From NCBI RefSeq assembly GCF_009017415.1, contig NC_092405.1, forward strand, positions 3,596,001 through 3,660,000: a stretch of 64,000 bases of DNA, in the 5' to 3' direction. The stretch is from Aspergillus flavus (taxonomy: Eukaryota > Ascomycota > Eurotiomycetes > Eurotiales > Aspergillaceae). Below are positions 10,185-22,766 of this stretch, one piece after another; position 1 is the stretch's first letter, and every line of letters starts with the position of its first letter. Both the position numbers and the translations under genes were made by a program. The notes beneath the pieces are model-generated. The model was not told where the DNA came from, did no database searches, and saw only the letters and a list, made by a program, of their open reading frames with translations.

Positions 10185-12132
10185 TCACTTCCCCGTCCAC
10201 CTATCGTCATCATCTTCTTCAGGCCAACTTCCAGACCTCTCACCCCGCAACAGCGCGAACTCAACATCATCCATCTCTCCATCACTCAAGTCTTCGTCGC
10301 CGTTAAACCGATCCAGCGGCTGCCAGTTTCCCCGTTCTCTGTCCTCCGTACTCTGCGCGCCCGTCCTTGACTTGAATCTTCTGTATATAAACCAACCAGC
10401 AAAAGCGAGTACAACAGCCGATGCAAACCCCCCAAAGAAGAAAAGTAGTGAGTGGACAGGTGAATCCCCGTCATCCTCATCATGCCGTCCCACGACTGCT
10501 TCATTAGAATCTAGATCCCAGCGGACTAGTTTGGTGGTTCCTAGGATATGGCCTGTGGAGTTTAGGCCATGGGCGCGGATGTACGTTGATTCTGTGTCCG
10601 CGGGAATGGGAATGACGGTTTCGAAGCCGGATTTGGGCACCGCAGCTATGAATGTGTATGTCTTTGGGTTGGGTGAGTCCGCGCCTTCGAGAGCCCAGGT
10701 TACGACTTCGGTGGCGCCGTTCCAGCTCGCTGCGGCTGTGTAGTTGTAAGCAGAGATGTCGGGGGACGTCGTTGGGTGGCCGACCCAAGGGTATTTTAGG
10801 ACGCGGTAGGACATGATGTTGCCGTCGCCGGAGGCGGCGCCGAAGTGCGTGTTGCAGAGGACGGTGCCATCGGAGGCGTATTCGGTCCAGGTTGGGATGT
10901 GGCCGTAGCCTACGAGAACTTTTGTGTTGCCGTTGCTAGAGGTGAGGAGCTGGACGGAGCCCTGCGATTGGCTGCTAATCGGGTCTGGGTTCCAGTATTC
11001 GTGGCGGACTTTGACGGTCATGTTTTCTTGATCGATGTCTAGGTAGAGGCCGCGGCTGGGTAGTTCGGGGGCGCCTGCGCCACGGGAGGCATTGTCGAAG
11101 ATGGTGATGGCCGTGCCGTTGTCGCGGAAGCGGGCGTGATGTTGCCAGGAGAAGTTTGTAGCTGCGCCGTCCGAAAGGTCTGTGAAGTCGTTGTTTTTGC
11201 CGCCGAGGCGCCAGATGATGTCGCCTGTGCGGCCGTCGATGTAGGTGAGGCAGCTGGCGTAGCGGGATGAGATCAGATAGTTTCCCTTGGCGTCCTTTTC
11301 TACGCTGTTAATGTGAAAGAAGTCCCATGGGTGGACATCAGAGTCGCCATTGCCTTCGCGGTCCCGCTTCATGTCGGTGAAGTTAAAGTGCTCGGATGCT
11401 CGCCATTGGAAGAGAGTTTTCCCTGTCTCGATGTCAAGCTCTTGGAACGTGCCGTCCCAGATCCAGCCTTCTTCGAGACCGCCGACTGTTGTTAGATCTG
11501 CAGGAATGATGTCGTAAATGGTGATTAGTGCGGTGTCGTCTTGTGTGATGTGGAATTCGTGGAGATCTCCTGGGAGATGGTTGGCCGCGTTGATTTTATA
11601 TACTTCTCGGTAGGAAGAGTCTAGCTATAGTAGGTTTAGAAAATTATGACTTGAGATGCATGTGGAGATGGTTGTTTCATTGCGTTTCGCATAGGTAGGT
11701 AAGGTAGGGGAAGATATGCCCTACCATATAATATGCTCCCTCTCCATGTCCCCCAACGCCATCATTGCCCATCCAGAAAGTTAGATAATCCTGCCCTTTG
11801 AACGTGTAGACATTCAGATTATAAGATTGCCCATAACGCTTTGTCCAGACAAGATGTCCGTCTTGATCAAGGATCATCGGCCCTGGGTTAGCTACTTTAT
11901 TCCCTCGGGGCGCGATAAACGTGTAAAGCCCATCCTTGCACTCATCGCTATACTGCAGATAATTCAATGCCGGGCCGACGATGGGCGACGATCGATACGT
12001 CTCGGTAGGCCATTCCCCAAATTTCCCTTCGTCATAAGCAGCAGACTGGAAATAGGGACCATGATCCGCTTGTACGCGGGCAATCACAAGCACTAGAAGA
12101 ATCAACACCACGTTTAACATGATCATCATCAC
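10185..12132 (-). CDS. arylsulfotransferase (ASST)-family membrane protein
   Basis: Two exons on the minus strand: 12132-11725 and 11624-10185, with a 100-bp intron (GTAGGG donor, CTATAG acceptor), giving 615 residues. An N-terminal hydrophobic signal (residues ~5-20, LNVVLILLVLVIA) precedes a beta-propeller-like region with the pattern of the fungal arylsulfotransferase family: PGPMILDQDGHLVW, LHEFHIT, HPWDFFHINSV, WRLGG and HHARF. A single membrane helix follows at ~residues 530-552 (FFGGFASAVVLAFAGWFIYRR), then an acidic cytosolic tail. It is therefore a type I membrane protein with the propeller outside or in the secretory lumen. The histidines fit the family, but the donor and acceptor substrates of fungal members are unknown to me. 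Several ATGs lie close together (12132, 12129, 12126, 12120); the first is reported and 12120 is equally plausible. Confidence 0.85.
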
Positions 12133-13380
12133 CGGGTGGGGACCGACGAAGAAGCGCCCGATGTATATGTGTGGACAAACAACACTACCTACCGAAAGTC
12201 CGGGGGACGGGCGCCGTTTAAATTTATATTAGAGGTGTCCATCGTCAATGTATGGAGTAAAAAAAAAACGGATTCGTCAGCTGAATCGGCAGTTAGATTT
12301 TCATTCCTATACGCGCTGAATAGTCTAGCTTTCCGGTGGAGCTGCAGCCCTAATAGGCAGGCATTTCATCGTCGGCTTTTGCGCCGTGAGATCCACACTT
12401 AGCGCCCCGTTTTTCGTGGTTGACGAACCACTGATTATTGGCTTGCCAATCACTGATGCTCTTCATATCTGGTACTCCACTTGTAAAGGGAGAGTTGAAG
12501 AACGACATGAATGCGATGCGCAACCCCTTATTGTTTTCGCTGGGTGAGTCTTTGTGCTCAGGGCCATTCTGTGAAGTGGAGTGAGTGGGTGTCTTGGCAG
12601 GAGAATTTCGGGGTGGAGAACAATTAACTCCCTACTGGGGGTTGTAGGATTTGGTCTCTGGGATGGATTGATGGTTGATGCGATTGAAGTAGACTAAACG
12701 TCAGTACGCAGTGAGGTCCACTTGATCGTGGTGGTTTTTTTATTTAGCCGGCTTCGTCCGTCTTATGTCCGAACTGGTGGTTGGCCGAGCTGGAGTTATG
12801 ATCATTAGTGGTTGAATCATGTCCTTGGCGCCATAGAGGTAGGAGAGAACATGACATATTTGTCGGAATTGAGAAGGAAGGAATTATCTTTGTGGTGTTT
12901 TGGGTTGATGCTTCGAATAGGTTGAATAAATGCATCGAAAGAGGTCAGCAGGGCACGTGCTGTCATGTTTTCACGTTCTTCTCCTGGGCCACACTTCAAG
13001 TTCCCACCTTCTCTTCCACTCTATAATTGAAGACACTTGATATGCTATACCATACCTACAGGGCTGCCAAGACCACCGCCAATGTTCGCAGGTTAGAGAG
13101 GTAGTACTAGTAATGTGGCCCACTGCATCCATCCTTGGCTGCTGAGTTGAGACGCTCGCATGAAATGCTGTACCACAATTGTCACACCCAAGGAGGCTCC
13201 CAAAATCAATATGTACTACGTTTCTTTTGCATCCATAACGGAGTCACAGTCATTAATATATATTTCTCTTATTAGGGGCTGGCTAATCTATGACGTGGCA
13301 AAAAGCGTGTAATTACAAGAAATAGAAGGGGTATCGTTCTTCTAATTCACCCAGAACAAAACGATCAGCCGCGAATGCGT
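12133..13380. other. intergenic region (1.25 kb)
   Basis: Lies between the 3' end of FPP synthase and the start of the arylsulfotransferase-like gene, both on the minus strand, so it contains the promoter of the latter. Short frames on both strands look random. No repeat or RNA gene was seen. Confidence 0.5.
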
Positions 13381-14491
13381 TTATTTGGAGCGCTTGTAGA
13401 TCTTGCCGAGGAAGGCGTTGAAGACCTCCTTCTTCAGGCCCCCAGACTCATCCACGGCAGCGATCTTCTCCTTCAGCTCGCCGACGATCTTCTCCTCGTA
13501 CTCTTGGTAGACCTTCTCGAGATCTAGCTCCTTGTAGAGAGCCTTGACCTTGGCCTCAAGAGCGTCATCCTTACGGCCGTAGGCCTCGTCGAGGACCTTG
13601 CGCTGCTCAGCATTGCAGCGCTGGAGAGCCTGATTGACGAGCCAAGAGCACTTGTTGTCCTTGATATCGGTACCGATCTTACCAATGACTTCAGGATCGC
13701 CGTAGGCATCGAGGTAGTCATCCTGAACCTGGAAGTACTGGCCCAGAGGGATGAGGATGTCGTGGGCCTGGCGGAGGTTGCTGGGCGTGGCACGCTGAAG
13801 GTAGAGCAGAGCCAGGGCGACAGGCAGGTAGAAGCTGTAGTAGGCGGTCTTGTAGGTGACGATGAACATATACTTCTCCATGGAGAAGTTGTTGAGGTCG
13901 ACCTTGTCCTCGGGGGCGGTAATCAGGTCACAGAGCTGACCCAGCTCAGTCTGCCAAGTAGTCTCGTGGAAGAGATCGATGAAGTCGGCGTAGGCGGGGT
14001 GCGAGCGGAAGTGCTTCTTGAGAATGACATAAATGGAAGATTCGAGCAGGAAGGCATCGTTAATGGCGATCAGACCGACACCCTCCTGACGGTACCAGCA
14101 TGGCTGACCACGACGGGTGATCGAGCTGTCCATAATGTCATCGCTGACCAGGAAGAAAGCCTGGAGAAGCTCGGTGAGCCATCCCAGAATGCTGAGGTGC
14201 TTGAACTGCTCCTCGGTCAGGGGCTTCTCCAGAAGAGCGAGACCGGTGTCGGGGCAGGAAAGACCGCGGTTCAGCTTTCCACCGGGAACGTTAACATTGA
14301 GGGCCTGTTGTACGTAGCAAGAGTGGTCAGTCCATGTCCTCCGCAGCGAATCGTGCAAAAAACGGGGAGTATACCTTCTCAAACCACTGGAGGGCATTTT
14401 CGGGCAAGTTTGACTCCTTCGCATAGGCCAGGATATCTTCGGCCAAGGAGGGGAAGACCTCCTGGAAAGCGGCACGGTCAGTGGCAGGCAT
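13381..14491 (-). CDS. erg20: farnesyl pyrophosphate synthase
   Basis: Condenses DMAPP and IPP to farnesyl diphosphate, feeding sterol, dolichol, prenylation and terpenoid pathways. Exons 14491-14375 and 14304-13381 give 346 residues, matching fungal FPP synthases. The two Asp-rich motifs are DDIMD at 94-98 (first aspartate-rich motif, with Ser/Thr-Arg-Arg-Gly-Gln-Pro following) and DDYLD at 234-238 in [13 protein letters not shown]. The C-terminus ends with the basic IYKRSK typical of the family. Codon use is strongly biased to C/G-ending codons, indicating high expression. The gene is head to head with APC8, 498 bp between start codons, with two CCAAT boxes on its side of the shared region. 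Confidence 0.97.
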
Positions 14492-14989
14492 TCCGACGTG
14501 GGATTTATCGGATGTGTAAATTAATGATTGAGAAAAGGCGAGAGGGGCACAAGGAAGAGGGAAAAGTCGGGGGAGGAAATGATAGCTATCTAATATACCC
14601 CAATTGGTAAAGCCCCTCAGCGCTTTGTTTGCCCTGTTTGCCCGTCCATTGACCAATCAGAAGTTCCGCCTTTCCCGTACTGTGTACTCGGGTTCAACAT
14701 TCTAAGGTTGTTGATGTTGATACCTTTTTGGTTCTTTTCCTTGTACCCACTAGGTCACATTCGCAATCATTTAGCGCTTCCGTCGGCGACTGGAACTGTG
14801 GGGATTGATCCGTCAGCTGTCTCAGTCAGAATTAGCAGGAAAGAACGAAACAGTCTTGTTTCGCGCGAGTGTCCCCCCCACCATACAAACAATTGCGCAT
14901 GGACATGATTGGCGCGACAGTCCGTTATTGACTGACCACCATTACTACGAATATCTGAAGAAACCGAACGCAAGATTTCCCTCGTCGCC
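14492..14989. promoter_or_regulatory. bidirectional promoter between FPP synthase and APC8
   Basis: 498 bp separates the two divergent start codons. CCAAT boxes occur at 14653-14657 (plus) and, as ATTGG, at 14603-14607, 162 and 112 bp upstream of the FPP synthase start. CCAAT-binding-complex control is common for sterol-pathway genes in Aspergillus; its use here is inferred. Confidence 0.5.
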
Positions 14990-17205
14990 ATGGCGGCGCA
15001 GTTCACCGAAGAAAATGTGCAGGAGCTCAAGTTCCGGCTCGAAGATGCCACCATAAAATGTTCTGAGCGCTGTTTATACCAGTCTGCCAAATGGTACGAC
15101 ACGCGGGCCTTCACTCCAACCCTTTGAATGGAATTTGATGTTGATTGAATAGAACAGGGCGGCAGAAATGCTTGATGCCATTGTACCGATTGACCAATAT
15201 GATACGGATCCCGAATCACCAATGGACATTCCCGATACACCCTCGACCCGTCCAAATCCCTACCTCCGAACCCAAGATCCTGTCGAAGCTTCCCTTGAAG
15301 CCCAGGAGTCCTACAAGTACCTCCTGGCAAAATCCTACTTTGATACGCGCGAGTACGACCGCTGCGCAGCAGTGTTTCTGCCGCCTACGATACCCCCCGT
15401 TGCACTTTCGACGTCGTCGCCGAACCAGAAGAAGAGACAGTCGTTAACCCCACAGAAGGGCAAGTCAAAGTCATCCCAGTATGCAGGAGGGAAGGATATC
15501 AACGTGTCTAGGAACCCATATCCCAGACTGAGTCAGAAGTCATTATTTCTTGCTCTGTACTCCAAGTACTTAGCGGGAGAGAAGCGGAAAGATGAAGAGA
15601 CCGAGATGGTGCTGGGACCGGCTGACGGGGGTGCGACAGTTAATCGAGAGTTGCCGGATCTTGCGCGAGGGCTAGAAGGATGGCTAACCGAGCGTCGAGA
15701 GAAGGGATTGGAAGATCGCAATCAGGGCTGGCTAGAGTACCTCTACGGAGTCATTCTTCTTAAGGGACGGAACGAAGAGGAGGCGAAAAAGTGGCTTATA
15801 AGGAGCGTGCACTTGAACCCATTCCATTGGGGTGCCTGGCAAGAGTTGAACGATCTTCTCTCGAGCACAGAAGATGTATGTGGCTGTTCCTTAATGCGCA
15901 TTAATGCGGGTCGGATGCTAATTGTTAACCAGTTGAAACAAGTTGTGGACCTGCTCCCGCAGAACATTATGACACTTCTTTTCCACGTATACTGTAGCCA
16001 AGAACTATATCAAGCCACTGAAGACACATACCAGGCTCTCTCGGAGCTTGAAACAATCTTCCCCAACAGCGCCTTTCTTATGACACAGAGAGCCCTCCTC
16101 TACTACCATTCAAAAGGTATACACCATTTTATACCCGTGGCGCAACTGCAATGCTAACAGTCTGGTAGACTTCGAAGAGGCATCACGTATATTCACCGAG
16201 ATATTGATTGCGTCTCCTCACCGTCTTGACAGCCTTGACCATTACTCCAATATATTATACGTGATGGGGGCGCGCCCGCAGCTCGCCTTTGTCGCCCAAG
16301 TTGCAACCGCAACAGACAAGTTCCGACCCGAAACCTGCTGCGTCGTCGGAAACTACTATTCACTCAAGTCCGAACACGAAAAGGCCGTGATGTACTTCCG
16401 TCGCGCCCTCACACTAGACCGCAATTTCCTCTCAGCCTGGACCCTCATGGGCCACGAGTACATCGAGATGAAGAACACGCACGCTGCGATTGAATCCTAC
16501 CGCCGCGCCGTGGACGTCAACCGCAAAGACTACCGAGCCTGGTACGGTCTCGGCCAGGCATACGAAGTCCTCGACATGTCCTTCTACGCTCTATTCTACT
16601 ATCAACGTGCCGCCGCACTGCGACCGTATGACCCGAAAATGTGGCAAGCCGTCGGATCCTGCTACGCCAAAATGGGCCGTGTTCCGCAGAGTATCAAAGC
16701 CCTCAAACGCGCCCTCGTAGCTGGCTCCTACTACGCTGAAGACCCATCTCAACTGGGAGGCTCAGGCCGCAAGATCCTCGATCCAGAAACCCTCCACCAA
16801 ATCGCAACACTCTACGAACGTCTCGGCGATGATGAAGAAGCAGCCGCCTACATGGAACTCACCCTGCAACAAGAATCAGGCCAAATGCCTGTGGAAGAAG
16901 ACGCCTCTTCCGACAATGAAAACGACGATAATCAATCTGAGGCCGGAGCTCAGAAGTCCTCACGCCGAGCCCGTCAATCCTCAACATATAACCAGAACGA
17001 CGACGATGATGACTCATGGCACGGCACAGGGCCGACAGTGACAACCTCGAAAGCACGGTTGTGGCTCGCGCGGTGGGCTTTGCGAAACGGGGATCTTGAA
17101 CGCGCGGATCAGTTGGCGGGTGAATTGTGCCAGGATGGAGTAGAGGTTGAGGAGGCGAAGGCGTTGATGAGAGATGTGAGGGCTAGAAGGGAAGGAGATG
17201 AGTAG
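14990..17205 (+). CDS. cdc23: anaphase-promoting complex subunit 8 (Cdc23), TPR protein
   Basis: A scaffold subunit of the APC/C ubiquitin ligase that drives the metaphase-anaphase transition. Exons 14990-15093, 15158-15875, 15933-16116 and 16169-17205 give 680 residues. The N-terminal Apc8 region ([36 protein letters not shown]) is followed by consecutive TPR repeats in the C-terminal half, e.g. [52 protein letters not shown] and [13 protein letters not shown]. The C-terminus has an acidic, Ser-rich insert (~residues 580-625) before a last helix pair. Splice phases agree across all three introns. Confidence in the family is very high; the N-terminal 17-codon extension relative to some homologues was not tested. 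Confidence 0.95.
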
Positions 17206-17533
17206 TCTGCGTTATTTAGGCTGTTCACTCTGTATTGTTATGTTTTGCCTGGAGCAGGCTTTCATTCTTACGGTAGCGAGGCGTTTGTGCTGGGTGTGCT
17301 TACGACCTGATATTTTCATCCTGAGGCTGGGCTGGGTGTTTTTATGATGGTTATATAGAGATGTACTATGGATTATTTATTGAAAATATGACCACAGCTT
17401 ATAGGAGCAACCAATTAATATCCTTGTTAATCGTCTATAATAAGGATATGACAAATTAAGCAATAATACATAAATTATCGTAAAGACTTCCGTCAGTCAT
17501 CAAACCAACCCCAAGGCCAACCAAGTATCATCA
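17206..17533. other. convergent intergenic region
   Basis: 3' flanks of APC8 (plus) and the DNA ligase-like gene (minus). AT-rich, nothing else seen. Confidence 0.5.
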
Positions 17534-20500
17534 TCACTCATCCCCTAAACCCCCAACCGACTCCAAAACACCCATAACCCTCCTATCAAATACAACAGAA
17601 ACCCTAACCCCCTGGTCGACAACCTCCTTAGGAACCCCATCTAAAGGCGTACAAGGAACCGTCTCAACCCCACCCTTCAAGCGCCACGAAACACAAGCAT
17701 AAAAATACTTCTTCCCGATATCCCCCCATGTCATCCGCACACAGGAGCTAGGATCGGTCACGTCTGTGCCCAGGTCCAGGAGGGACGAATCGAGGAGGAA
17801 TATACTCCCAGTTTGTAAATGGCCGGGGTGATGAGAGGGCGCTTGAAGCCTTTTGTGAAGGTTGGTGGCTAGATCGAGGAGGGCTTGGCCTAAGGGTGTT
17901 TGCGTGGGATTTAGCAGGAGAATGACTAGGGCTGAGGTGGTTCTTGGCTGTGTCTTGAGTGATCTTGAGAGGAGGGATTTGATGAGGATGTTGAGATTCG
18001 GAGTCACGGTTAGGGGGAGTGTGCTTATTGGTTGTTCTGGATTGGATAGGTTGTTGTGGATGAAGTATATTGGGAGGGTTGTTAATGGGGATTTGGTGGT
18101 CTTTTGAGGGTTTGTCTGCTTTTCGATGACTTTGGGGTCTTGTGTAGAAGAATTAGTCAGTGTAGATGTTGTGTCTGAGTGGATTGTTATATCGCTGTTC
18201 TCAAACTCAGTTGATTTGCTTTGCTTGGACCTCGTGGAGTTGGTGGTAGAGGAATTGTTCTTTTGTTGGCGGGAGCCTTGGTGTGATGAGAGATTTTTGT
18301 TGCTTGTCAGGAAATTGCCATGCATATCTGAATCATCAGAGGGGGACATTGATGCCATTGACTCGTCAATATAGATAGGGATAATATGTGCGGTTGCTGG
18401 GGTTCTTCCGCTACATATTTTCACGGAGCTGTTTGGATTTGGTAGACATGTCTCATCTACTGGTGTGCTTGTAGACCAGTTTGATAGACGCACTTTCACT
18501 GGACTCTGGGTCACTCCTGAAGAGCTAGTCAAGCTCTGGGATCGATCGACTATATACTCCGACGAGCCGTTCCCCAGCTTAAGACGTTTATTCCATTCAG
18601 TTTCTTCTTGCGCCAGCTCTTCTGAGGGGACTGCCCGGGCATCGTCAGCCAGAAGCTGTAGCTCTGAAAACGATGCTGCATCCTCAAACGATCTATCCCA
18701 ATGAATCTTCATGATTCTCGGGAAGCGAAGCGTATAATATCTGGAGCCTGATGGTTTCTCAAACCCGCTACCTAGCATCTCGACAACAAAAGGAGTCCTG
18801 AAAACAACACCCAGGCCGGGGATGTTGCCCGTCCCGTACTCTATATCGAACCCATGCCCTGAATCAATGCCGCAGGCAGTGTACTCCCCAAACTGATTGA
18901 GGATCTGCATGTTCTTCGGGCTCATGCAATGACGATTGATCACATCGACCACCCGAAATTTAGGCTTAGATCTGGACTGCAAAACATCCTCTTTATTGAG
19001 AAGACATCCAATGAAGAAATGTGTCCATAATAACCTTTGGATCTGCTTTAAGCCACCGGCGTCTCGAGAATCATATTTTCCGCCGATGATCGCAAGGTCT
19101 ACCGTATCACCTAGACCTGGGATGTAGTCTTTCTTAAGCTTAATCCAGCGGCCCATGGAGCCATTTGCTTGGCTGGGAAAGATGGTGAAGTAGGGGTCTT
19201 CGCAGCCTTTTAAGACAAACCCTTCCCATCGCTGAGCGACGCCCTTGGCGAAGATATTTTCTAGGTGCGACTGACTCCCAGACCGGGAGAAGTCTATGAT
19301 TCGTTGTTCGGAGATGTCTGCGCGGCCTTCGATTACATGTACTACGTCTTTCAATAGTAATCGTCGCTCTCGGTGTGGTTTTTTCAAGCAAACGTCGTCG
19401 TCAAGGAGGAGGATATCGAAAAACACAATCATCGAATGCTCATAAGGTTGTGGCCTAGCACAAGTTAGAATCTAGAATGCCGATCTGAAAACATCATAAA
19501 GTTATTAAACTCACGGGGAATCATTCTCCGTCCCAATGAAAGTGCCAGAACGGGCGATAAACTTGCGTAGCTTATGGAAATCCATAATTTTGCCATGTCG
19601 ATCGCTCCAAACAAGTAGCTCACCTTCCAGAATACACCGACGAGAGAATTTGCACCCCGGCCTTCCTATTCTCAAGGAATCTCTGACAACGTGATGGACC
19701 CCTGACCTATCTGCAGTAGAATCCTTACCACTTTTCGAGAATATCTGAATAGACCTAGAAGGCTTCGAGAGATCAACGTGTATTTGACAGTATTCACCAT
19801 CGTACTTCCTCTCTATACTCATCCGACGGCGACCAATCATCTGACAGCAGTGCTTGATACTCCGAGCCTTGTAGTAGTCCGGTCGCCCGATCTTAATGCC
19901 AACCACTGGACTCAAATGTTGCATAGCTATCATCCCCAAGTCCCTAGCCAGCCCTGGCTCTGGATGTGGTGGAAAGTGACTAATAGGCTCCGACACCAGC
20001 ATATTCAGCGTCGCCTCAAAATCATCCTGAAAAAGCAGAAAATGCGGAAGCAAAAAATGAAAGCTCTTCAGCGTTAGATTCCGCGGTAAAGTCACAGGAG
20101 AATAGTTCTTGAGTATCATGCGAGTCAGCCATTTCGCATCTCTACTACTCAATCGTCGGTATAGAGGAGACAGCGTCTCATCTACATCAACCGCAGCCCG
20201 TTGTCTACGCACACGGGGCCCGGAAAATCTGCACCGAGATGCAACTCTGTTCAAGGCATCATCAATCTCCTCGACGGTTACCTCCTGGCCTTCGCGGATG
20301 TGGTTTTCGGCCTGTCGCATGACATTCTCCACGCATCGTGCCAGATCTATGCCCCCGGAAACGCGCCATCGCTCGAGCTCTTCCCGCCGGGATGACCCGA
20401 GAAGTAGACAACGTCCTATTACCCTTGCCAGGGATGTATCCTGTAGCCAGTAAACTCTGTCTGTCCGCTTCTCTGGGAACATGCACGAGAGGACGGCCAA

Positions 20501-20665
20501 CTGGTCGGTGTCTTTATTGCGGAGCCGTCTGCCATGTTGCTTGAACCACCGGGTCACCGTCTGAGCGTCTGGATCATGGGCTCTTGCTTCAGTAGTAGCT
20601 TTCAGAATCTTGTTATTCTCGAGAGAGGAAAGTAAATCACATAAATAAGAAAATTTGAAGCCCAT
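17534..20665 (-). CDS. ATP-dependent DNA ligase-like protein with a long C-terminal extension
   Basis: Two exons on the minus strand, 20665-19515 and 19454-17534, split by a 60-bp intron, give 1023 residues. The middle resembles eukaryotic ATP-dependent ligases: nucleotidyl motif I is ERKYDGEY with Lys287, followed by LEGELLVW (motif III), FFDILLLDD, EGFVLKG (motif IV) and WIKLKKDY (motif V). The N-terminal ~250 residues resemble the ligase DNA-binding domain. After residue ~650 comes a Ser/Thr/Asn-rich linker, then a globular-looking end of ~200 residues. I do not see two clear BRCT domains, so this is probably not the canonical ligase IV but a related fungal ligase of unknown pathway; the last block might be a divergent BRCT-like fold. 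The role in end-joining or repair is inferred only from the fold. Confidence 0.85.
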
Positions 20666-21153
20666 CTATATATGCCTTTGTAGGCGGCCGGTTTCAAGTC
20701 ACAGGCAAACTCTGGGGAACGGATAAATGCTGATTTAGACAGCTCACTCAAGACAGCAGTGTCATTCCTACCAAATACAGTTTACATTAAGCACAATGGC
20801 ACTGCAGACATGACAGACTTTGACGCGAAATCTCAGGGAAACCACACGGGACCGCGTCCATGGATCGCGAAAGCACGTGATAGTTACCAATCAATTAGGC
20901 CATTATGAAAGCATTGTTACAGAAACAATAAGAAAATTGTGATATAGTCTTATCTTATTGATGACAGTAAAGTCTTATGTAGAATACATGAGGCGCGTAA
21001 GGCCATGCACTGATAAAGCTATTATTCCCAGCCAGACAACCCAATGGTATGAGACCCTACGGAAATGAAGAAAACAACCGTCAAACTCCAGGCTTTTAAA
21101 CGTAAGATAGGCGGATATAGGAGAATATACGTAATGAGCAGAGGGAGCAGCGG
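20666..21153. other. intergenic region
   Basis: Promoter of the ligase-like gene and 3' flank of SF3A3, both minus strand. A CACGTG core lies at about 20875 (GCACGTGATAG). No coding frame is supportable. Confidence 0.5.
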
Positions 21154-22766
21154 CTACAGGATGCCCTGCTTTTGCAGACTGGTAAACGTTAGCACAATTC
21201 TCGTCGCATCGTAAGAGAGGGAAAACATACTCCAAGTAGATCCTTTCTGGCATCACGTTGCCCTCTGCGTCCTCCATCTGCACCACGTTGTCGCGGCTGT
21301 CCTTATCTTTCTTGCGGTCATGCTCAAGCTTTTCCCACAATCGAAGGGCGTCCTCGATCCTGGTGATCTCGCGGAAAAGGTTCGTATTCGAGGTGATACC
21401 CAGACACTTTAGACCCCAGATATGCAAGCCTTCCGAGAAGTGCTTGTCAAAGGCGCGACGACCCATGTACACGAAGTTGCCGCAAATCTCACAGGGGTAC
21501 TCAACACCCAAACCGTGCAGCTTGTACAGCCAGTAAGGAATGGGCTTTCCATCCCAAGCAAGCGGCAGCTTAAGCGGGTTGTAAATCCGGTCATCTCCAT
21601 CATCGTCAGATTGATCGCCTGCACGATCACCGCCAGCATTTTCGGATTCTGCGAGCAGCGCTTCGAGTTCCATCTGACGTTCTCTCTCAGTCATACCCTG
21701 CTTCCGCTCAACGTTGGTCCGCGTGGCTTGACGCTCAGCGTCCAACACCTTCGCCAACGACCGAACACGGTGCTCACGCTCTGCCACAGCGCGTTCCTTC
21801 AAACGAGAAGCAACGGCCGAAACACCATTTGCTGCTGCTGACTTCTCGCCAGAGTCACCGGAAGCCTTTTTGGCCTCGGCGGCGCGAATGTGTTTCTTGC
21901 CTGTCAAGTGATTCTTGTAGACGTTCTCGTTCTTAAACTCCTTTTCACACGCAGCGCACCAGATACCCTCTCCAGATCCTTCAGTCTGCGGGCCCTGAGC
22001 ACCATTCTGAGCCGTCTCCTCCGACCACCCAGGGACCTCATTAGCCGCCCACTGCTTCTCAAACTCCTCATCAAAGCTACCAAAAAGCTTATCCGAGTCC
22101 TGCAGCGGCCTAGTCTTCTTGATAAACCCCTCCAAGTATGCCGCAAGCTCTCCAACATACTGAAAATACCTATCGGAAAGCTTATTGGGCCGCTTGATAA
22201 GCATCTGCGGGGGCGTGAAAGCGTCAAACACCTCGAGGTACTGAACGTACGTTAATCTCTTAACGCCAGGCAGGTTCAGGTAATCTTCGTGCGCTTTTGT
22301 AAGGTCCAAAAATTGTCCGAAGCCTTCTTCACCCGTAAACAGGTTATCGATGTCCATTCCGATCGGCTCGCCCTCATGGCGTTTGTATGCTCGCTCCAAG
22401 TTCTCCACGGGCTCATTGGGATAGCGCTTGTGAAAATCTTTGATCTCGTTTAGTTGCGTATAAAACTCCTCGAATTGGTCGCCGGTCGAGATAGCCTGGA
22501 TCTCCTTCTCGCGTGCGCCGTCCGCGTCTTTGTAGATGTCTAGTAGTCTCTTCGACTGTTCGTCTATGCGGTCCAGAAACTGAGCGATTTCATGGTCGCG
22601 AGCTAAGCGATCCTTGATCTATAGTGACAGATAATTAGCTTAGGATATAATGTGTAGAAACGGAGAACAAACGCACGTTACGAGGCTCATCGGCAACGCG
22701 ATCCGCAATCGCCTGCTCTAGTCTCTCCAGATCCTCGTGGATGAATCTCTGGTCTTCGAGAAGCAT
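21154..22766 (-). CDS. prp9: splicing factor 3a subunit 3 (SF3A3 / Prp9 / SF3a60)
   Basis: Part of the U2 snRNP that docks on the branch site before spliceosome assembly. Exons 22766-22677, 22618-21231 and a last coding exon of only 25 nt, 21178-21154, give 500 residues, equal to human SF3A3 in length. It starts MLLEDQRFIHEDLERLEQA, as in the family. Two zinc fingers are visible: WCAACEKEFKNENVYKNH (U1-like C2H2, ~residues 245-270) and YPCEICGNFVYMGRRAFDKH near the C-terminus (~residues 400-425). The last exon was found because the family ends in a -DLxxQGxL tail: splicing from GTATGT at 21230 to CAG at 21179 yields YLDLQKQGIL-stop. Reading through the intron instead gives an unrelated tail. 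Head to head with FAL1, 257 bp apart. Confidence 0.96.

Noticed and set aside
12133..13380. Possible extra gene between arylsulfotransferase and FPP synthase
   Set aside because: Only short random frames on both strands, with no splice-joined protein-like sequence.
13762..14610. 282-codon plus-strand frame antisense to FPP synthase
   Set aside because: A shadow frame of the strongly codon-biased FPP synthase gene; composition follows the opposite strand.
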